From positions 7,927-16,114 of the forward strand of contig DDPU01000067.1 in NCBI GenBank assembly GCA_002342345.1: a stretch of DNA of 8,188 bases, read 5' to 3'. The position numbers were made by a program, and so were the translations under genes. The first letter of the stretch is position 1; the number at the start of each line of letters is the position of its first letter. Of this stretch, positions 6,542 to 8,188 are shown piece after piece. Under the pieces are notes generated by a model. It had not been told where the DNA came from, did not search any database, and worked only from the letters and a program-made list of their open reading frames with translations. Origin of the DNA: Verrucomicrobia bacterium UBA2460. GTDB taxonomy: Bacteria > Verrucomicrobiota > Verrucomicrobiia > Methylacidiphilales > Verrucolacustridaceae.

Positions 6542-7825
6542 TTATCGTTTCTCCCTGCTGCGGGCCGGGGAATTGGCGACCGCCCGCGAGAGGGAAGCCG
6601 GGTCGTGGGAAAGGATGTTCTCGGGGAGCTGCTCGGGAAAAAGGAAGGGATCGGCGCCGTGGCAGGCGAGGGTGTGGCCCCGGATGAAGTGCATGCGGAA
6701 CTTCACCTCGGTGAAATCGGACCGCCCCCTGTCCCGCTGCTGCTGGATCATTTCCATGCACATTTCGGTCATCGCGTCGAAATCCGGAAGCATCCCCGTG
6801 ATTTGGCGATGGGGATCTCCTTCGACCGGTGCGGAACCGATGGAAACGATCCCCAGTTCCTCGGGGATGCGCACTCCCTCGGCAAGGGCGGCCCGGCTGA
6901 GGGCCATGGCCCGGCCCAGGGATCCGGCCACCACCGCAATGGGGCCGGCGGATTTGCCCTTCCGGAGAATTTCCCGCAGGTGACCGGTCACGGAGGAAAG
7001 GTGGTTGTTGTTCACGGACTGGGAGGCGCAGAGCAGGGATTCCTCCGTCTCCATGTCGTTTTCCCGCATGGCCTGCAGGTAGCCCCTGCGGTGCATTTCG
7101 CTTTGGCGGGGATCCGGTTCCACGCTGTCCTCGGAAAAAATCACGCAGCGGTGCCCGTACCGGATGACCCGCGTGGTCAGCTCATGGTAGGCCTCCTCGA
7201 TGTCGGCGCAGACCTTGGGACGCCCCGCGGCAAACGGGGGCAAAAGAAACGCCACCGGAAGAGCTCCTTCCGCCTCGCCAAATCGGACGGCCATCTGCCA
7301 GGGGGTCAGCGAGAGGATGCCGAGGACATCATCTCCGAAGAGTCGCCCCCGCCGGTTGATGTCTGCCGCCGCGAGGTGAACCGGAAGAACCTTGGTCTCG
7401 GGAATGAGGTTTCGTTTTTTTGCGGTCTGCAGAATCACATGCTGATACCAGAGGGTGAGGGGATCGTCGGTGTCCTCCGGGGAAATCAGCACGCCGAGTT
7501 TTCCGGCCGCGGCGGACGCCTGGGGGTGGCGGGATTTGAGGAACGTCCCCCGGTAACCGAGCGCCCGGACGTACCCCTCCCGCTTGAGGCGGTCGTAGGC
7601 CGTTTGGATGGTTTTGGTCCCGAAATCCAGTTCCCTGGCAAGTTGGATGACCCCGGGAAGGCGCTCATTGAGCTGCCACCTACCCAACTCGATCTCCCGG
7701 ACCAGAATATCGTAAAGCTGCTCGGAAAAATTGAGCATATGATGCGGCAGGAGCTTTTTTCCAAACAGCGTCCGGATCTTGGTCATTCCAAGAGGCAGGT
7801 TATCCGCAACCTGCTCTGCGGACAC
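6542..7825 (-). CDS. GntR-LacI chimeric (AraR-like) sugar-responsive transcriptional regulator
   Basis: Cytoplasmic transcription factor of 427 residues. Residues about 33-97 are a GntR-type winged helix: SEQLYDILVREIELGRW, then LPGVIQLARELDFGTKTIQTAYDRL with the recognition helix at about 69-82, and the wing GYVRALGYRGTFL at 84-96. Residues about 108-385 resemble the LacI-type periplasmic-binding-protein sensor: KLGVLISPED, the VRFGEAEGALPVAFL linker strand, the helix EEAYHELTTRVIRYGHRCVIF at about 210-230, HRRGYLQAM at 245-253, and IPEELGIVSIG at 320-330. This swap of a GntR head onto a LacI sensor is known from Bacillus subtilis AraR. The start is GTG 7825; ATGs at 7786 and 7738 are alternatives, the last just before the winged helix. 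It lies 30 bases after beta-phosphoglucomutase on the same strand, so the effector is probably a sugar from that pathway. Confidence 0.88.
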   Translation of the reverse strand: MSAEQVADNLPLGMTKIRTLFGKKLLPHHMLNFSEQLYDILVREIELGRWQLNERLPGVIQLARELDFGTKTIQTAYDRLKREGYVRALGYRGTFLKSRHPQASAAAGKLGVLISPEDTDDPLTLWYQHVILQTAKKRNLIPETKVLPVHLAAADINRRGRLFGDDVLGILSLTPWQMAVRFGEAEGALPVAFLLPPFAAGRPKVCADIEEAYHELTTRVIRYGHRCVIFSEDSVEPDPRQSEMHRRGYLQAMRENDMETEESLLCASQSVNNNHLSSVTGHLREILRKGKSAGPIAVVAGSLGRAMALSRAALAEGVRIPEELGIVSIGSAPVEGDPHRQITGMLPDFDAMTEMCMEMIQQQRDRGRSDFTEVKFRMHFIRGHTLACHGADPFLFPEQLPENILSHDPASLSRAVANSPARSREKR

Positions 7826-7855
7826 CCCAAAACCTGGAAAGCGGGAGGGTGGGGA

Positions 7856-8188
7856 TTAGGCCAACACCAGGGCTGGGTCGGCCTCGGAGAGATTGCGGGC
7901 ACCGTAGGTGGCCCGGGGAAGGGTGCTGGCGGATCCCACCGCCAGGACCTTCATACCGGCTGCCAGACCCGCCTCCACACCGGCCTCGGCATCCTCGACG
8001 ACGAGGCAGTGCTCGGGAGGGGTTGCCATCATCCCGGCGGCGAGAAGGAAGACCTCGGGATCCGGTTTGGATTTGCGGATCCTGGTCCCGTCGGCGACGG
8101 CTTCAAAGGCCTTGGCAAGGCCGATGGCCTCAAGGATCGGCACGGCGTTCTTGCTGGAGGAACCGATGGCGGCCCGGATTCCCCGCGA
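7856..8188 (-). CDS. pgmB: Beta-phosphoglucomutase-like HAD phosphatase, C-terminal part (cut by window edge)
   Basis: HAD-superfamily enzyme, most like beta-phosphoglucomutase, which turns beta-glucose 1-phosphate released by maltose, trehalose or kojibiose phosphorylases into glucose 6-phosphate. The final 110 residues are in the window; the frame is open to base 8188, so the N-terminal DxDGV nucleophile motif and cap domain lie outside. Seen here are HAD motif II GIRAAIGSSSKNA (the SSxN pattern of beta-PGM), motif III RKSKPDPEVFLLAA with its conserved lysine, and motif IV CLVVEDAEAGVEAGLAAGMKV with the metal-binding Glu-Asp pair. A GTG at 8141-8143 is internal to the conserved region and is not the start. 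It is upstream of, and probably cotranscribed with, the GntR-LacI regulator. Another sugar-phosphate HAD phosphatase is possible, but the SSSKN pattern favours beta-PGM. Confidence 0.87.
   Translation of the reverse strand, partial: SRGIRAAIGSSSKNAVPILEAIGLAKAFEAVADGTRIRKSKPDPEVFLLAAGMMATPPEHCLVVEDAEAGVEAGLAAGMKVLAVGSASTLPRATYGARNLSEADPALVLA

Overview
The window is about 8.2 kb of GC-rich bacterial chromosome with tightly packed genes on both strands and no RNA genes, insertion sequences, CRISPR arrays or phage genes that I can see. Three things suggest a Verrucomicrobiota-like bacterium (Opitutales or a relative): high GC, a secreted or anchored helical-repeat protein built on W..xDPxxAxxW units, and a GntR-type DNA-binding domain fused to a LacI-type sensor. 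This placement is inference from gene style; no marker in the window proves it.

Left part (1-1656). The N-terminal third of a replicative DNA helicase (DnaB) runs off the left edge on the minus strand, from a GTG start. A 146-base divergent region separates it from a plus-strand Maf nucleotide pyrophosphatase, which clears non-canonical or toxic nucleotides. Convergent with maf, and overlapping its stop by 4 bases, is a small TlpA/thioredoxin-fold lipoprotein whose two active-site cysteines are both serine.

Centre (1673-6497, all plus strand). A signalling protein joins a cyclic-nucleotide-binding domain to a phosphothreonine-reading FHA domain through a Pro/Ala linker, with no DNA-binding domain or enzyme. 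After a 47-base gap containing a perfect 7-bp inverted repeat comes a glycolate oxidase pair: the FAD subunit GlcD and the iron-sulfur subunit GlcF, coupled by a TGATG overlap, with no GlcE between them. Thirty bases on is an uncharacterised protein with an N-terminal membrane segment and about seven 32-residue helical repeats. The spacing allows glcD, glcF and the repeat protein to be one transcript.

Right part (6508-8188, minus strand). A hairpin lies between the convergent repeat protein and an AraR-like GntR-LacI chimeric regulator. Thirty bases upstream of the regulator is the C-terminal part of a HAD-family beta-phosphoglucomutase that runs off the right edge. The pair looks like the end of an alpha-glucan or disaccharide phosphorolysis operon with its own sugar-sensing regulator.

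Most of this is ordinary housekeeping and carbon metabolism. The points most worth a second look are the cysteine-less TlpA protein, the cNMP-FHA fusion and its unclear start, and the repeat protein behind glcDF. I found no clear evidence for a wholly new multi-gene system.
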